Shown here one piece after another: positions 32,807 to 40,846 of a DNA stretch of 64,000 nt (its first letter is position 1; each line of letters opens with the position of its first letter). Source of the stretch: an uncultured Planctomycetales bacterium (GTDB taxonomy: Bacteria > Planctomycetota > Planctomycetia > Pirellulales > Thermoguttaceae); assembly GCA_937889015.1 (NCBI GenBank), contig CALARR010000392.1, positions 5,349-69,348 of the forward strand, read 5' to 3'. A program made the position numbers and the translations under genes. The notes beneath the pieces are model-generated. The model was not told the origin of the DNA and searched no databases. It worked only from the letters and a program-made list of their open reading frames with translations.

Positions 32807-32922
32807 GGTCGTAAGAGGGGGGGCTGGCTCAAGGCGGCTTGCCGAAGGCCCTGGGCGGCAGGTAGAGTATGAGGAGACTGAGACGTGCCGTGAGTCTTGC
32901 TTTCTTCACCAGGAGCCCGGAT

Positions 32923-33624
32923 GTGACCACGAATAGCAAACATGCTTGGACCGCCGCTGTGACCGCCCTCATCGTGACAGCCCTGTTGAGCAGTGGAGTC
33001 CAAGCGGCCGAGAATCTTGTGCCACTGGAGACCAAGCTCCCCAAGCCTCTGTTCCAGGGCACGCCGAAGAATATCAAGGCTTCGCCGACCCTGGAGGCCT
33101 ATAACGAGAAGCCGCGGCCGCAGTTTCTCGCTCCCGAAGGCACCGTGAACATGGCCGCCAAGAAGAAGGTCACCTCCAGCGACAGCCAGCCGATCATCGG
33201 CGAACTGACCATGGTCACCGACGGCGACAAGGAAGGGTCTGACGGAAGCTATGTGGAGTTGGGGCCTGACCTGCAGTGGGTCCAGATCGACTTGGGCGCC
33301 GTGGCCGAGATCTACGCGGTCCTCCTCTGGCACTACCATGGCGAAGGCCGCGTCTATCATGACGTCGTCATCCAGGTGGCCGATGACCCCGAGTTCCTCC
33401 AGAACGTGCGCACCTTCTACAACAACGATTTTGACAACTCTGCCGGCCTGGGGCAGGGAAAGAACCTGGAGTACATCGAAGACTATCGGGGCAAGCTGAT
33501 CGATGCCAAGGATGAGAAGGGCCAGCCCGCTCGCGGACGCTACGTCCGGCTCTATTCCAAGGGAAACACCTCCAACGATTTGAATCACTACGTTGAGGTC
33601 GAGGTGTTCGCACGCCCGGCCTAG
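32923..33624 (+). CDS. Secreted protein with discoidin-like (F5/8C) domain
   Basis: This is a 233-aa exported protein. From the GTG at 32923 it begins with a clean signal peptide (TTNSKHAWTAAVTALIVTAL to GVQA-AE) with AGGAG seven bases upstream. The ATG at 32869 would add an implausible basic leader. The region from about 90 to the end (DGDKEGSDGSYVELGPDLQW, VQIDLGAVAEIYAVLLWHYH, GRYVRLYSKG, HYVEVEVF) has the fold pattern of a galactose-binding/discoidin domain. Probably a surface carbohydrate-binding protein. Confidence 0.7.
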   Translation: MTTNSKHAWTAAVTALIVTALLSSGVQAAENLVPLETKLPKPLFQGTPKNIKASPTLEAYNEKPRPQFLAPEGTVNMAAKKKVTSSDSQPIIGELTMVTDGDKEGSDGSYVELGPDLQWVQIDLGAVAEIYAVLLWHYHGEGRVYHDVVIQVADDPEFLQNVRTFYNNDFDNSAGLGQGKNLEYIEDYRGKLIDAKDEKGQPARGRYVRLYSKGNTSNDLNHYVEVEVFARPA

Positions 33625-33702
33625 GACCTATCCGAGAACCGCCACAGCCAGGTCGGGCGGCCCAGCCGCACTGAGCTGCCGACTGGTCTTAGGACCGGCT
33701 CT
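33622..33702 (-). repeat. Family-2 dispersed repeat, copy c
   Basis: Fills nearly the whole gap between two genes. On the minus strand it runs from AGAGCCGGTCCTAAGACCAG to the CTAGG at the stop of the discoidin-like gene. Confidence 0.6.
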
Positions 33703-33711
33703 AAGTAAACC

Positions 33712-35316
33712 TTGTCAACGATTGCCCTGGACGATCGCCGCCGCCTTTGGTTTGCCGCCGGCCTGGTGGCCTTGATCGCAATCGCCCTGGCGGTCCGGCT
33801 TCCACGGCTGGCGGCTCGCCCCATGCACTGTGACGAAGGGAACCAGGCGGTCCGCGCCGGACTGCTGCTGGAGACGGGCCAGTATCGATACGATCCGCAG
33901 GAACACCACGGGCCAACCCTGTACTGGCTGACGCTGCCGTCGCTCTGGGTGCGAGGTGTCCACACTCTCGCCCAATCCAGCGAGGCCGACTACCGAATCG
34001 TCCCCGTGCTCTTCGGCGCGGCCACGATCGCGGTCCTGGCCCTGTTGGCCGACGGCATCGGCTGGCCGGCCGTCCTGCTGGCGAGCCTGCTTGTGGCCCT
34101 TAGCCCGGCCATGGTCTTCTACTCGCGCTACTATGTTCAGGAATCCCTGCTGGTCTTCTTCACCGTAGGGGCCATGGGCTGCGCGTGGCGGTGTGTGCGG
34201 AGCAGGTCGCTCGTTTGGGCCGCGGCCAGCGGCTTGTGCTTCGGCCTGATGCACGCCACCAAGGAGACTTGGATCCTCGCCGCCGCCGCCATGGTCGCCG
34301 CCGTGGTGCTGAATCGGTTCTGGAACCGCTGGGCTGAAGGGCCTGGCTGTATGCCGCGGCCCTGGCCAGATGTCCGGCCGCTGTCCATTGGGTTGGCGGC
34401 CGCCGTGCTGGTCGCGGTGGCGCTCTATTCGTCGTTAGGGACGAACCTCCGCGGCCCGCTCGATTCCCTGCTCGCCTACGGCACCTATTTTCATCGCGGC
34501 AACGAAGGCGGCATCCACGCCCATCCCTGGTACTACTATCTGGAACTCCTGGTCGCCTTCCGGCCATCGCGCGGGTTCTTCTGGAGCGAAGGGCTGATCG
34601 TCGGCCTGGCCCTAGTGGGTGCGATCGTCAGCCTGTGGCCGCGCCTGCTGAACGAGCCGCAACGTTCCTGCTCCCGTTTCCTGGCAATCTACACGCTGGT
34701 GCTCACCGGGCTGTACTCCGCGATTCCTTACAAGACGCCCTGGTGTCTGCTCAGCTTCCTGACAGGCATGACTCTCCTGGCAGGTCTTGGGGCCTGGACG
34801 ATCCTGCGGCTGGTTCCCAGCGGAATCGGTCGTCTCGCCGTCGGGGCACTGTTGGCGGCTGGCTTGATCCACCTGGGGTACGAAACCTACTGGTTGAACT
34901 TCCGTCTGCCGACCGATCCGCGCAATCCCTACGTTTACGCCCATACCTCGCCCGACCTGCTGAACCTCGCCACCCGGCTCGAACGACTCGCGCGGGTTTC
35001 GCCCCAGGGCCACGCGGTGACCATCCACGTTGTCACGCCGGAAAACTACTGGCCGTTGCCTTGGTACCTGCGCCGGTTCGATCAGCGAAACACCGGCTAC
35101 TGGCAAGACCCGGCAGCTTGGAAGCGGCAATCGCCAGCTCTTCCCGTCCCCGATGTCCTGATAGTCACGCCCGACGCCCGAGCCGCCGTCGACTCCGGCC
35201 TTCGCGCGGCGTACAACAGGCAGTCGCTCTACGGGCTGCGCCCGGGGGTTCTGCTGGCGGTCTACGTTCGCGAGGAGTTGTGGCAGTCGCTCCTTGGGCA
35301 GACTGCCAGCCCGTAA
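33712..35316 (+). CDS. Flippase-activity-associated Agl23-like membrane glycosyltransferase
   Basis: This is a 534-aa polytopic protein of the ArnT/GT39-like fold, matching the TIGR03663/Agl23 group. An N-terminal helix is followed by the external loop motif PMHCDEGNQAVRAGLLLETG with the acidic pair expected at the active site, and HHGPTLYWLTLP. About eleven helices and a soluble C-terminal domain follow. Such enzymes move sugars from lipid carriers outside the membrane. The start is uncertain: the frame opens with TTG at 33712, right after a dispersed repeat, with no strong ribosome-binding site. Confidence 0.8.
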   Translation: MSTIALDDRRRLWFAAGLVALIAIALAVRLPRLAARPMHCDEGNQAVRAGLLLETGQYRYDPQEHHGPTLYWLTLPSLWVRGVHTLAQSSEADYRIVPVLFGAATIAVLALLADGIGWPAVLLASLLVALSPAMVFYSRYYVQESLLVFFTVGAMGCAWRCVRSRSLVWAAASGLCFGLMHATKETWILAAAAMVAAVVLNRFWNRWAEGPGCMPRPWPDVRPLSIGLAAAVLVAVALYSSLGTNLRGPLDSLLAYGTYFHRGNEGGIHAHPWYYYLELLVAFRPSRGFFWSEGLIVGLALVGAIVSLWPRLLNEPQRSCSRFLAIYTLVLTGLYSAIPYKTPWCLLSFLTGMTLLAGLGAWTILRLVPSGIGRLAVGALLAAGLIHLGYETYWLNFRLPTDPRNPYVYAHTSPDLLNLATRLERLARVSPQGHAVTIHVVTPENYWPLPWYLRRFDQRNTGYWQDPAAWKRQSPALPVPDVLIVTPDARAAVDSGLRAAYNRQSLYGLRPGVLLAVYVREELWQSLLGQTASP

Positions 35317-35343
35317 CCGAGATCAGCGGTCACGGCGGCTTGC

Positions 35344-36756
35344 TCAGACTCCCCAGCCTTTGCGGTACTCGCGCTTCACAAGCGGCGCCAGCTCGGGTCG
35401 GTTCTTGCACTGCATGGCGGCCGCATCCCACTCGACCTTCTGCCCTGCTCCGGCGCGCTCCGCCAGGCAGCCCAACAGAACCATCTCGGTGAGCTTTGCC
35501 GAGTAGTCGAAATCGGCGCAAGCGGGCGTGCCTTCGCGGATCGCGCGGAAGAAATCGTCCTGATGCGTGCCCTTCACGCGCGGCAGGGTTTTGTCAGGCC
35601 GTGGAGTCGCCTGATGCTGCGCTTCGGGCACGATCCGCGGCCCGCCGCCGTAGTTGCCTGCGACCATGATCCCTTTGTCGCCAATGAAGACCATGCCGCC
35701 GTTCTTCAGGTCGCGGCCAAACTTCTTCTCCAACTCAGCCACCACCGGCGGCCGGTTCTGGAGCTTGGCCTTCTCTTCGTCGGGCGTATCCGCGTCCACA
35801 GGTCCCCGATAACCGTCGTACCAGTGGACCTTGACCGGCGGCAGGTTGCCCCGCGCAGGGAAGTTCCAGCGGATCGCACCCATGGTCGGGAACCGCTCCT
35901 CGCTCCCCCCGCTCAGTTCCAATGCTTCGACGCTCTCTGGCGAGCCGAGCTTCAAGGCCATGAACGGGCCATCCAGGTTATGGCAGCCCCAGTCGCCCAC
36001 CGAGCCGTCGCCGAATTCCCACCAGCTCCGCCAGAGCAACGGATGGAGTTCGTCGTGATAGTCGCGGAACTGGCACGGCCCGATCCACTCGTCCCAGTGG
36101 AGCCCCGCCGGCACCGGCTTGGTCGGCAGCCGCGTGCCTGCACCGCCACGACCCGTGGGGGCCCAACTGTAGGTCTCCGTCACGTTGCCGATGGCCCCCG
36201 CCCAGATATACTCGCACAGCCGGCGCAGCCCCTCGCCGCTGTGGCCTTGGTTGCCCATTTGCGTGACGATCTTGTGATCCTTCGCGTACTGGGCCATGCG
36301 GCGCACCTCGTCGATCGAGTGCCCCATGGGCTTCTCCACGTACACCGGCTTTCCGGCCGCCATGGCCATCATGGTCGCCGGGAAGTGATGGTGGTCGGGC
36401 GTCGCCACAAAGACGGCGTCGATGTCCTTGCCGATCTGGTCAAACATCTTCCGGTAGTCGGCAAAGGTCTTGATAACTTCGGTCTTGGTCTCCGGCGAGT
36501 GCTCCTTGATCCACCCCATGGTGCTGGCGATATGCCGATCGTCCACGTCGACCATGGCCACCAGGTCTTCTGTGACGGCAGCGCTGATGCTGCTGATCCC
36601 CTGGTTGGCCACACCAATCACTACACAGCGCAGCTTGGCTCGCGATGCCGGCTCGGCAAGCACACCGGGCAAAGGAAAGGCTTGGGTCGCCCCCAGGCTG
36701 ACGGCCACGGCGGCAGACTTCTTCAGCAGGCTACGTCGAGTGAGTCGTATGGTCAC
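35344..36756 (-). CDS. Gfo/Idh/MocA family oxidoreductase, Tat-exported
   Basis: This is a 470-aa protein. The GTG at 36756 (AAGGA seven bases upstream) gives a Tat signal at once (TIRLTRRSLLKKSAAVAVSL); the ATG at 36801 lacks a ribosome-binding site. The Rossmann motif is degenerate (LRCVVIGVANQGISSISAAV). VEKPMGHSIDEVRRM keeps the conserved Lys. The C-terminal part (GSVGDWGCHNLDGPFM, HWYDGYRG) matches the large planctomycete subfamily. The degenerate glycine motif may alter cofactor binding. Convergent with the Agl23-like gene. Confidence 0.9.
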   Translation of the reverse strand: MTIRLTRRSLLKKSAAVAVSLGATQAFPLPGVLAEPASRAKLRCVVIGVANQGISSISAAVTEDLVAMVDVDDRHIASTMGWIKEHSPETKTEVIKTFADYRKMFDQIGKDIDAVFVATPDHHHFPATMMAMAAGKPVYVEKPMGHSIDEVRRMAQYAKDHKIVTQMGNQGHSGEGLRRLCEYIWAGAIGNVTETYSWAPTGRGGAGTRLPTKPVPAGLHWDEWIGPCQFRDYHDELHPLLWRSWWEFGDGSVGDWGCHNLDGPFMALKLGSPESVEALELSGGSEERFPTMGAIRWNFPARGNLPPVKVHWYDGYRGPVDADTPDEEKAKLQNRPPVVAELEKKFGRDLKNGGMVFIGDKGIMVAGNYGGGPRIVPEAQHQATPRPDKTLPRVKGTHQDDFFRAIREGTPACADFDYSAKLTEMVLLGCLAERAGAGQKVEWDAAAMQCKNRPELAPLVKREYRKGWGV

Positions 36757-36940
36757 GGGAAGTCCTTGGTCCAGAGGTGAAGGCAGGCTGGGAATCCGCA
36801 TCGGATCAGTGACACCGGGGCCAGCCCGCCGCGAAACGCGTAGGCGAGATCACATTAGATCAAGCTCCCAGGGCGAGTCGCAAGACACACCAACAGAAAA
36901 GGCCCTCAATGGAGGTTGTGGTGTGTAGAAGTATCACGAG

Positions 36941-36983
36941 GCTCCCCGAGTAGGGCTCGAACCTACGACCCAGCGGTTAACAG
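36941..36983 (-). repeat. Duplicated 3' half of tRNA-Asn (attachment-site direct repeat)
   Basis: These 43 bases match 40469-40511, the 3' half of the tRNA-Asn gene, with one mismatch (36955). The match stops in the anticodon loop; beyond it there is no tRNA. This is the classic scar of integration into a tRNA gene, in the same orientation as the real tRNA. Confidence 0.88.
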
Positions 36984-37352
36984 GCACAGTCTGGTCGGGG
37001 CCGCCGCAGCGTGAACCTCAACGATACCAACAACTTAGCGAAATCAAGCCCCGATTGCAAGCCGCTGCATCTCACTTCAGTTTTCTCGCGGGATTGCACG
37101 GCGCTTCGGTGGATACCCGTGGATGAATCCTACCCAGGCATTCAGCTTACCACGGCCCGCAAGGCTGGCGATTCATTGACGCTTACCTTTGCACCCTTCA
37201 ACGTTCGCTCCCCGAGTACGTCCGGGAAAGCGGGTGGGCTCCGCGATACTTCGCCGACACCGAGGGGTTTAATTGGAGATATCGGCCTGCGTCAGCCTTG
37301 GCGTTTGCCATGTAGCGAAGGCTGTATCCCCCAGTAGCGTGAGGAGCGCGGT
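36984..37352. other. Island left part without a gene
   Basis: No convincing ORF between the tRNA-Asn half-repeat and the EF-hand-like gene. Base composition is a little less GC-rich than the flanks. Confidence 0.35.
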
Positions 37353-37709
37353 ATGAAACTTTGGACGATGGTGTTGAGCTTGGCAGTGGTGGCTGCGGTG
37401 TCTCTTAGCGCTTTGGCCCAAGAGAGAAGCAGGGGCGCCAAGAAGGATGGTGACCGGCCCCGCATGAGCTTCAAGGACATGGCCGGCGAGGACGGCAAGC
37501 TAACGAAGGACGAGTTCGTCGCGGCCCGCATGAAGAACATGCCCGACGACCGCAAAGAGAAGGCCAAGGAAATGGTCGGCAAGATGTGGGATCGGCTCGC
37601 CGGAGACAAGAAGGAACTGACCGAGGAGGAGTTTAAGGCCGCCATCGAGAAGATGATGAAAGAGCGGAAGGACCAGGGCGGCGGAAAGCGGGGCGAGAGG
37701 AAGAAGTGA
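37353..37709 (+). CDS. Small secreted EF-hand-like protein
   Basis: This is a 118-aa protein with a signal peptide (MKLWTMVLSLAVVAAVSLSA, cleavage after ALA) and a very charged body. Two segments (AGEDGKLTKDEFVAA and GDKKELTEEEFKAAIEKM) look like EF-hand loops but lack the full DxDxDG set. Calcium binding is therefore doubtful. Start ATG with GAGGAG upstream. It lies inside the tRNA-Asn-bounded island, so it may be cargo, but the family is also a common chromosomal one in planctomycetes. Confidence 0.7.
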   Translation: MKLWTMVLSLAVVAAVSLSALAQERSRGAKKDGDRPRMSFKDMAGEDGKLTKDEFVAARMKNMPDDRKEKAKEMVGKMWDRLAGDKKELTEEEFKAAIEKMMKERKDQGGGKRGERKK

Positions 37710-37786
37710 AGCAAGGAACCACCTGCCGCTGACGGCCGCGTTGCGCGACCGATGCAGTCGGGTTGTTGCGGGGCCTACGATCATTG

Positions 37787-37811
37787 GCTGCCGGGGTCAT
37801 CCCCGGCAGCT
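37787..37811. terminator. Bidirectional terminator hairpin
   Basis: Perfect 10-bp stem GCTGCCGGGG / CCCCGGCAGC with TCAT loop (37787-37810) followed by a T-rich run. It lies between the EF-hand-like gene and the convergent nucleotidyltransferase remnant. Confidence 0.75.
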
Positions 37812-37914
37812 TTCATGTTTCTTGCTGTGCCCTTCCGCGTCGTCGCGATCTTCCCAGCGGCTGACTTCTGGTAAGTCCGCGATTGCCATTGGGGTCGCCA
37901 AACCTAGGACGCCA

Positions 37915-38093
37915 TCATTTGGTGAGCGGGGACGCCGTGGGGAGCAGTGCCTTGGCCTCGGCGTCGTGGGAACGCGCGATCCACTGCTGGAGGTAGCGAC
38001 GATGTTGGCCATCGAGCCGGTCAGCATGTACTCGACGCCGGCTGCATTGAGCCGAGCAAGCACATCGACCAGGAGTTCGCTTTCGGATCTCAT
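37915..38093 (-). pseudogene. Nucleotidyltransferase (AbiEii-like) with central deletion
   Basis: The first about 33 codons (MRSESELLVDVLARLNAAGV, EYMLTGSMANIV) match the start of AbiEii/MNT-like nucleotidyltransferases. After that, the end of such a gene follows in another frame (RYLQQWIARSHDAEAKALL-PTASPLTK-stop at 37915). The catalytic Asp region is gone. In the original frame the ORF runs on to 37797 without homology. It overlaps the 66-aa gene by 4 bp (ATGA), an operon arrangement typical of toxin-antitoxin-like pairs. Confidence 0.6.
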
Positions 38094-38290
38094 TGCCGGC
38101 TCAGTTCAATACGCCGTCGAAGGTGTTGTTCCACTTCGTCGGCCGTGGGCTCGGGGAATTGACGCCGAATGCCCTCGCGCGTCACGTTGCAGGCGAACTC
38201 GTGCAGGTCCAGCGCGATCTTCAGTCGCTCTTCGCCGGTCATTGTCCGGTAACGCTCGATCTGATGCTCAAGGGCGGCGTCGGGGGTCAT
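38090..38290 (-). CDS. Small 66-aa protein, partner of nucleotidyltransferase
   Basis: This 66-aa helical protein (MTPDAALEHQIERYRTMTGE, LHEFACNVTREGIRRQFP) belongs to a small family that I associate with neighbouring nucleotidyltransferase genes in defence islands. It starts two bases after the stop of the DUF1016 fusion and ends overlapping the next ATG by 4 bp, so all three genes form one transcript. It looks intact. A role as antitoxin-like partner is inference from context. Confidence 0.65.
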   Translation of the reverse strand: MTPDAALEHQIERYRTMTGEERLKIALDLHEFACNVTREGIRRQFPEPTADEVEQHLRRRIELSRQ

Positions 38291-38292
38291 CG

Positions 38293-39336
38293 TTACGTAG
38301 CCTCTCCGCTGTCATAGATGACCTGTCGAGTCGCCAATATCGTATGACGGCGAAATGGGTTCCGCAATCCTTCCTTCTCGACGAGGTCGACTCGCCGGCC
38401 GACAAGTCCACTGAGCTCGTCGCTCATTGCCGTGAGATCCCAGAGGCTCCAGGGGGCATCGTCGGTAAAGGAAACCAGGACGTCGATGTCGCTCTCAGGG
38501 CCAAAGTCGTCCCGCAGAACCGAGCCAAACAGAGACAGCTCCAGCAGACCCCGTTCCAGGTCACGCTCCCGGGCGTCCTCAGCCAAAGTCAGGAAATCGA
38601 AGACGTAGGGGTCCTTGAGTGTCTGCTGCGCCAAATCAGACTTTGGCGCCGGCAGTGTCTCGGGGAAGTTCGTGATCGCCCTGCCTTCCCGGCCGTAGAG
38701 GTCCAGCTCGATCTGATGCACCAGGGTCGCCCGGGACCAGCCGTGCTGAACAGCCTTCTGGGCGTACCAGAGCCGCTGGAGGGGGTCCTTGAGCTTGGCG
38801 AGCAGTTGGAGATTGTGTCCCCAGGGGATTTCTCCAACGAGCTGTGGGAGATTTCGACCGTCCAATTCTCCAACAGGCTGTTGGAGTTTTGCCACGTCCT
38901 CGGTCCAGGCCAGGTAGAAGGCCCGCATGTACCAGATGTTCTGGGGCGAAAAGCCCGCCATGCCGGGGAATTCGCGTTGCAGGTCGGCAGCAAGCCGCTG
39001 GACAACGGCCCTTCCCCAGCCATCCCGCTCCTGGCGCAGGACGATCTCCCGGCCAATATCCCAGTACAGACGGATCAGCTCACGACTGGCGCCCACGGCG
39101 GCCCGGACCTGGGCGTGGCGGACGCGGTCCTTGATGTCCTCCAGGAGTTCGGCATAGCCCGGCGGAAGCAGTGCGGCCGGCCGCCGGATAACGCCCGATG
39201 TAGGCTGCGGCAGGGTCTCGTCCTTCGGTTTGGCCACCGCCGATAGCCGAATGGCCCGGCCGGGCTTGGACGCGGCCCTCTTGGGCTTCCTCGCTGGCTG
39301 CGTTGCGGTCCCCTTGGCCTTCTTCTTAGCCGGCAT
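38293..39336 (-). CDS. DUF1016 N-terminal domain fused to nucleotidyltransferase domain
   Basis: This is a 347-aa in-frame chimera. Residues about 58-264 are the DUF1016/YhcG N-terminal domain (ELIRLYWDIGREIVLRQ, GFSPQNIWYMRAFYLAW, LVHQIELDLYGREGRAITNF, ERDLERGLLE). Normally a PDDEXK nuclease domain follows. Here, from about 265, the product becomes a minimal nucleotidyltransferase (LSLFGSVLRDDFGPESDIDV) with a complete GSx10DxD motif, to the family end (VEKEGLRNPFRRHTIL). The nuclease domain and the first about 20 residues of the transferase are missing. It could be a deletion product that stayed in frame, or a working novel fusion. The basic Lys/Ala-rich N-terminus is usual for planctomycetes. 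Confidence 0.8.
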   Translation of the reverse strand: MPAKKKAKGTATQPARKPKRAASKPGRAIRLSAVAKPKDETLPQPTSGVIRRPAALLPPGYAELLEDIKDRVRHAQVRAAVGASRELIRLYWDIGREIVLRQERDGWGRAVVQRLAADLQREFPGMAGFSPQNIWYMRAFYLAWTEDVAKLQQPVGELDGRNLPQLVGEIPWGHNLQLLAKLKDPLQRLWYAQKAVQHGWSRATLVHQIELDLYGREGRAITNFPETLPAPKSDLAQQTLKDPYVFDFLTLAEDARERDLERGLLELSLFGSVLRDDFGPESDIDVLVSFTDDAPWSLWDLTAMSDELSGLVGRRVDLVEKEGLRNPFRRHTILATRQVIYDSGEAT

Positions 39337-39454
39337 GGTCCAAGCCCTCCGGGTTCGAGCGAATGGCCTTCTCCAGCTTCCGCGACTCGGCGAACTACAC
39401 GTTCACCTGTGCCGCCGTTGGCACGCTCCTTCGGTTGGGTGTCTTCTCAACCAT
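39326..39454 (-). pseudogene. hsdM 3' end joined to an unknown gene start
   Basis: The frame opens MVEKTPNRRSVPTAAQVNV then TAG. Read through, it continues FAESRKLEKAIRSNPEGL, nearly the same as the end of the intact hsdM. The TAG replaces the Gln of the EQFAESRK stretch. The ATG overlaps the stop of the 113-aa gene. The start does not look like hsdM, so two genes appear joined. Confidence 0.6.
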
Positions 39455-39788
39455 GACTTCCCCCTCGCGGCTCAATGTCTCCGGGGCCAACGGAAGTCAG
39501 GAATCCGGGATGGACATTCCATTGCTGTCCTTCGTCGGTGACGATGCTGGCGGTCTTCTTGTTGAGCCGAACGATGACGCCGACCTTCCGCTCGCCGGAC
39601 GTGCTCGGAAAGCTCACGCGGTCGCCCACGCTGAAACGAGCCAGCATGGCCGTGCTGCGGGCCTGGCCGATGAGCTTGAGCCGCTCGACGATCAGTCGGT
39701 TGAGGAAGCGCAGGTCCTCTTCGTTCATGCGCCGGATCGTCTCCACTGCCGCCGCCCGGTCCACCAGGTCAAACCGATCACTCGCCAT
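39447..39788 (-). CDS. Small 113-aa protein associated with R-M loci
   Basis: This 113-aa product has an N-terminal helical part (MNEEDLRFLNRLIVERLKLI). A small beta-rich C-terminal part with a KOW/SH3-like look follows (FSVGDRVSFPSTSGERKVGV, IVRLNKKTASIVTDEGQQWN). I know it as a recurrent planctomycete small protein next to type I R-M genes; the function is unknown, nucleic-acid binding is a guess. It looks intact and sits between two hsdM remnants. Confidence 0.65.
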   Translation of the reverse strand: MASDRFDLVDRAAAVETIRRMNEEDLRFLNRLIVERLKLIGQARSTAMLARFSVGDRVSFPSTSGERKVGVIVRLNKKTASIVTDEGQQWNVHPGFLTSVGPGDIEPRGGSHG

Positions 39789-39948
39789 AGCCCAACCCCT
39801 TCAGAGGTTCTTACGAATGGCCGTGCTCGTACTCGGCCGCGTCCATGTGCCCCCGCAGCTTGTCGGCCGCCGCGCAGAGCTTGGCCTCGAAGCCGAGGTT
39901 GGCACCATTGCCGTTGGAATCCCTCTGTGCCGTCTTGCGTTTTGCCAT
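39784..39948 (-). pseudogene. hsdM: hsdM with almost the whole gene body deleted
   Basis: The first about 42 codons (NGNGANLGFEAKLCAAADKL, RGHMDAAEYEH) are the start of HsdM and align with the intact copy. They pass directly into the last codons of the same gene (AIRKNL and GLGYGE, in shifted frames) just before the next start. About 470 codons are missing. The SAM and NPPF motifs are gone. Confidence 0.8.
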
Positions 39949-39967
39949 CGTGTGCGTCCGTTTCTCG

Positions 39968-40349
39968 TCAGCGAGGGAGTCGTCGGGCCTTCACCACCGG
40001 CCGCTTCGCCGGATTGACGATTTGCTGGCGGAGCAACTCCACGTCCGCCTTCTTGAACAGGCGATAGTTATTCACAGGATGTCGGTACACCGTGCTTGCG
40101 GTAGCGACCCTTGGCGTGTTCTTAGAAGGCCAGGATCAACTCGTTGATGGTGGCGGGCGCGGGAGAGTCGGTCGCGGCCGTAGCCATGGGCTGCTTTCCG
40201 GCCACAATGAACTCGGCCAACAGGCGGTGGTACTGCGCCTGGCTCTCCTCGCTGCCGTACTTGCCGAGATAGACCCGCTTGCCGTTGATCTGGACGAGAG
40301 CCTGACCGCTAGCCTTGTGCAACCGGTATTTTGGGGTCCGAAAAGACAT
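39968..40349 (-). pseudogene. Integrase 5' end joined to excisionase-like HTH 3' end
   Basis: The first 75 codons (MSFRTPKYRLHKASGQALVQ, NGKRVYLGKYGSEES, INELILAF) are the N-terminal domain of a planctomycete tyrosine integrase. A TAA follows where TGG is expected (LAF-stop-EHAKGRYRKHG). The sequence then becomes the end of a small excisionase/MerR-like HTH protein (YRHPVNNYRLFKKADVELLR), ending at 39968. The catalytic domain is absent. It sits 121 bp from tRNA-Asn, the position expected for the integrase of an element inserted there. Confidence 0.72.
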
Positions 40350-40469
40350 GGGCAGTGCTCCTTTCGGTCAGAAAGGGGTAGTACTACCCCTCTGCCTCTG
40401 ACATCCAGGCCGCACTGCCCTACGCAGGCAGGTGTCCTAACTCCAGGATTCGTCGGGACTTACGTCAAG

Positions 40470-40542
40470 CTCCCCGAGTAGGACTCGAACCTACGACCCA
40501 GCGGTTAACAGCCGCTTGCTCTACCGACTGAGCTATCGGGGA
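40470..40542 (-). tRNA. tRNA-Asn (GTT)
   Basis: Full cloverleaf on the minus strand: acceptor TCCCCGA/TCGGGGA, D arm with CAGTCGGTAGAG, anticodon loop with GTT, T loop TTCGAGT, discriminator G. CCA is not encoded. The 3' half is repeated at 36941-36983. Confidence 0.97.
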
Positions 40543-40736
40543 GTGCGAAAACTCTATCCTAGCTCATCCATTGCGGGCCGACAAGGTCTCGGTCACATGG
40601 CTGGCACAAGTAGTTGCCGGAAAACAGGTTGTGTGTATCGGGGGAACGAGGATGCGCCGGCAGAAGGGGGCAACCAGCGGCCCGCTGCCAAACCAAGTGG
40701 ATGCACGCGTCAAGTGGCCAGAAGGAGAGTCTACGA

Positions 40737-40815
40737 TCGGTCCCAGAATCGTTCGACCGTTCGGTCTGGCAGAGGCCTCCCGACGTGGCTGTGATGGTTT
40801 CAGGATCGGCCCTTA
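40737..40815 (+). repeat. Family-2 dispersed repeat, copy d
   Basis: Reads CGGTCCCAGAATCGTTCG then CCCGACGTGGCTGTGATGG, matching the other copies. It lies in the gap between tRNA-Asn and the next gene. Confidence 0.5.
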
Positions 40816-40846
40816 TTCAGCCTTCGCGCGCTCCGCCGCCGACGGA

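Noticed and set aside
36941..37010. Second tRNA-Asn gene
   Set aside because: Only the 3' half and part of the anticodon loop are present; the 5' half is unrelated sequence.
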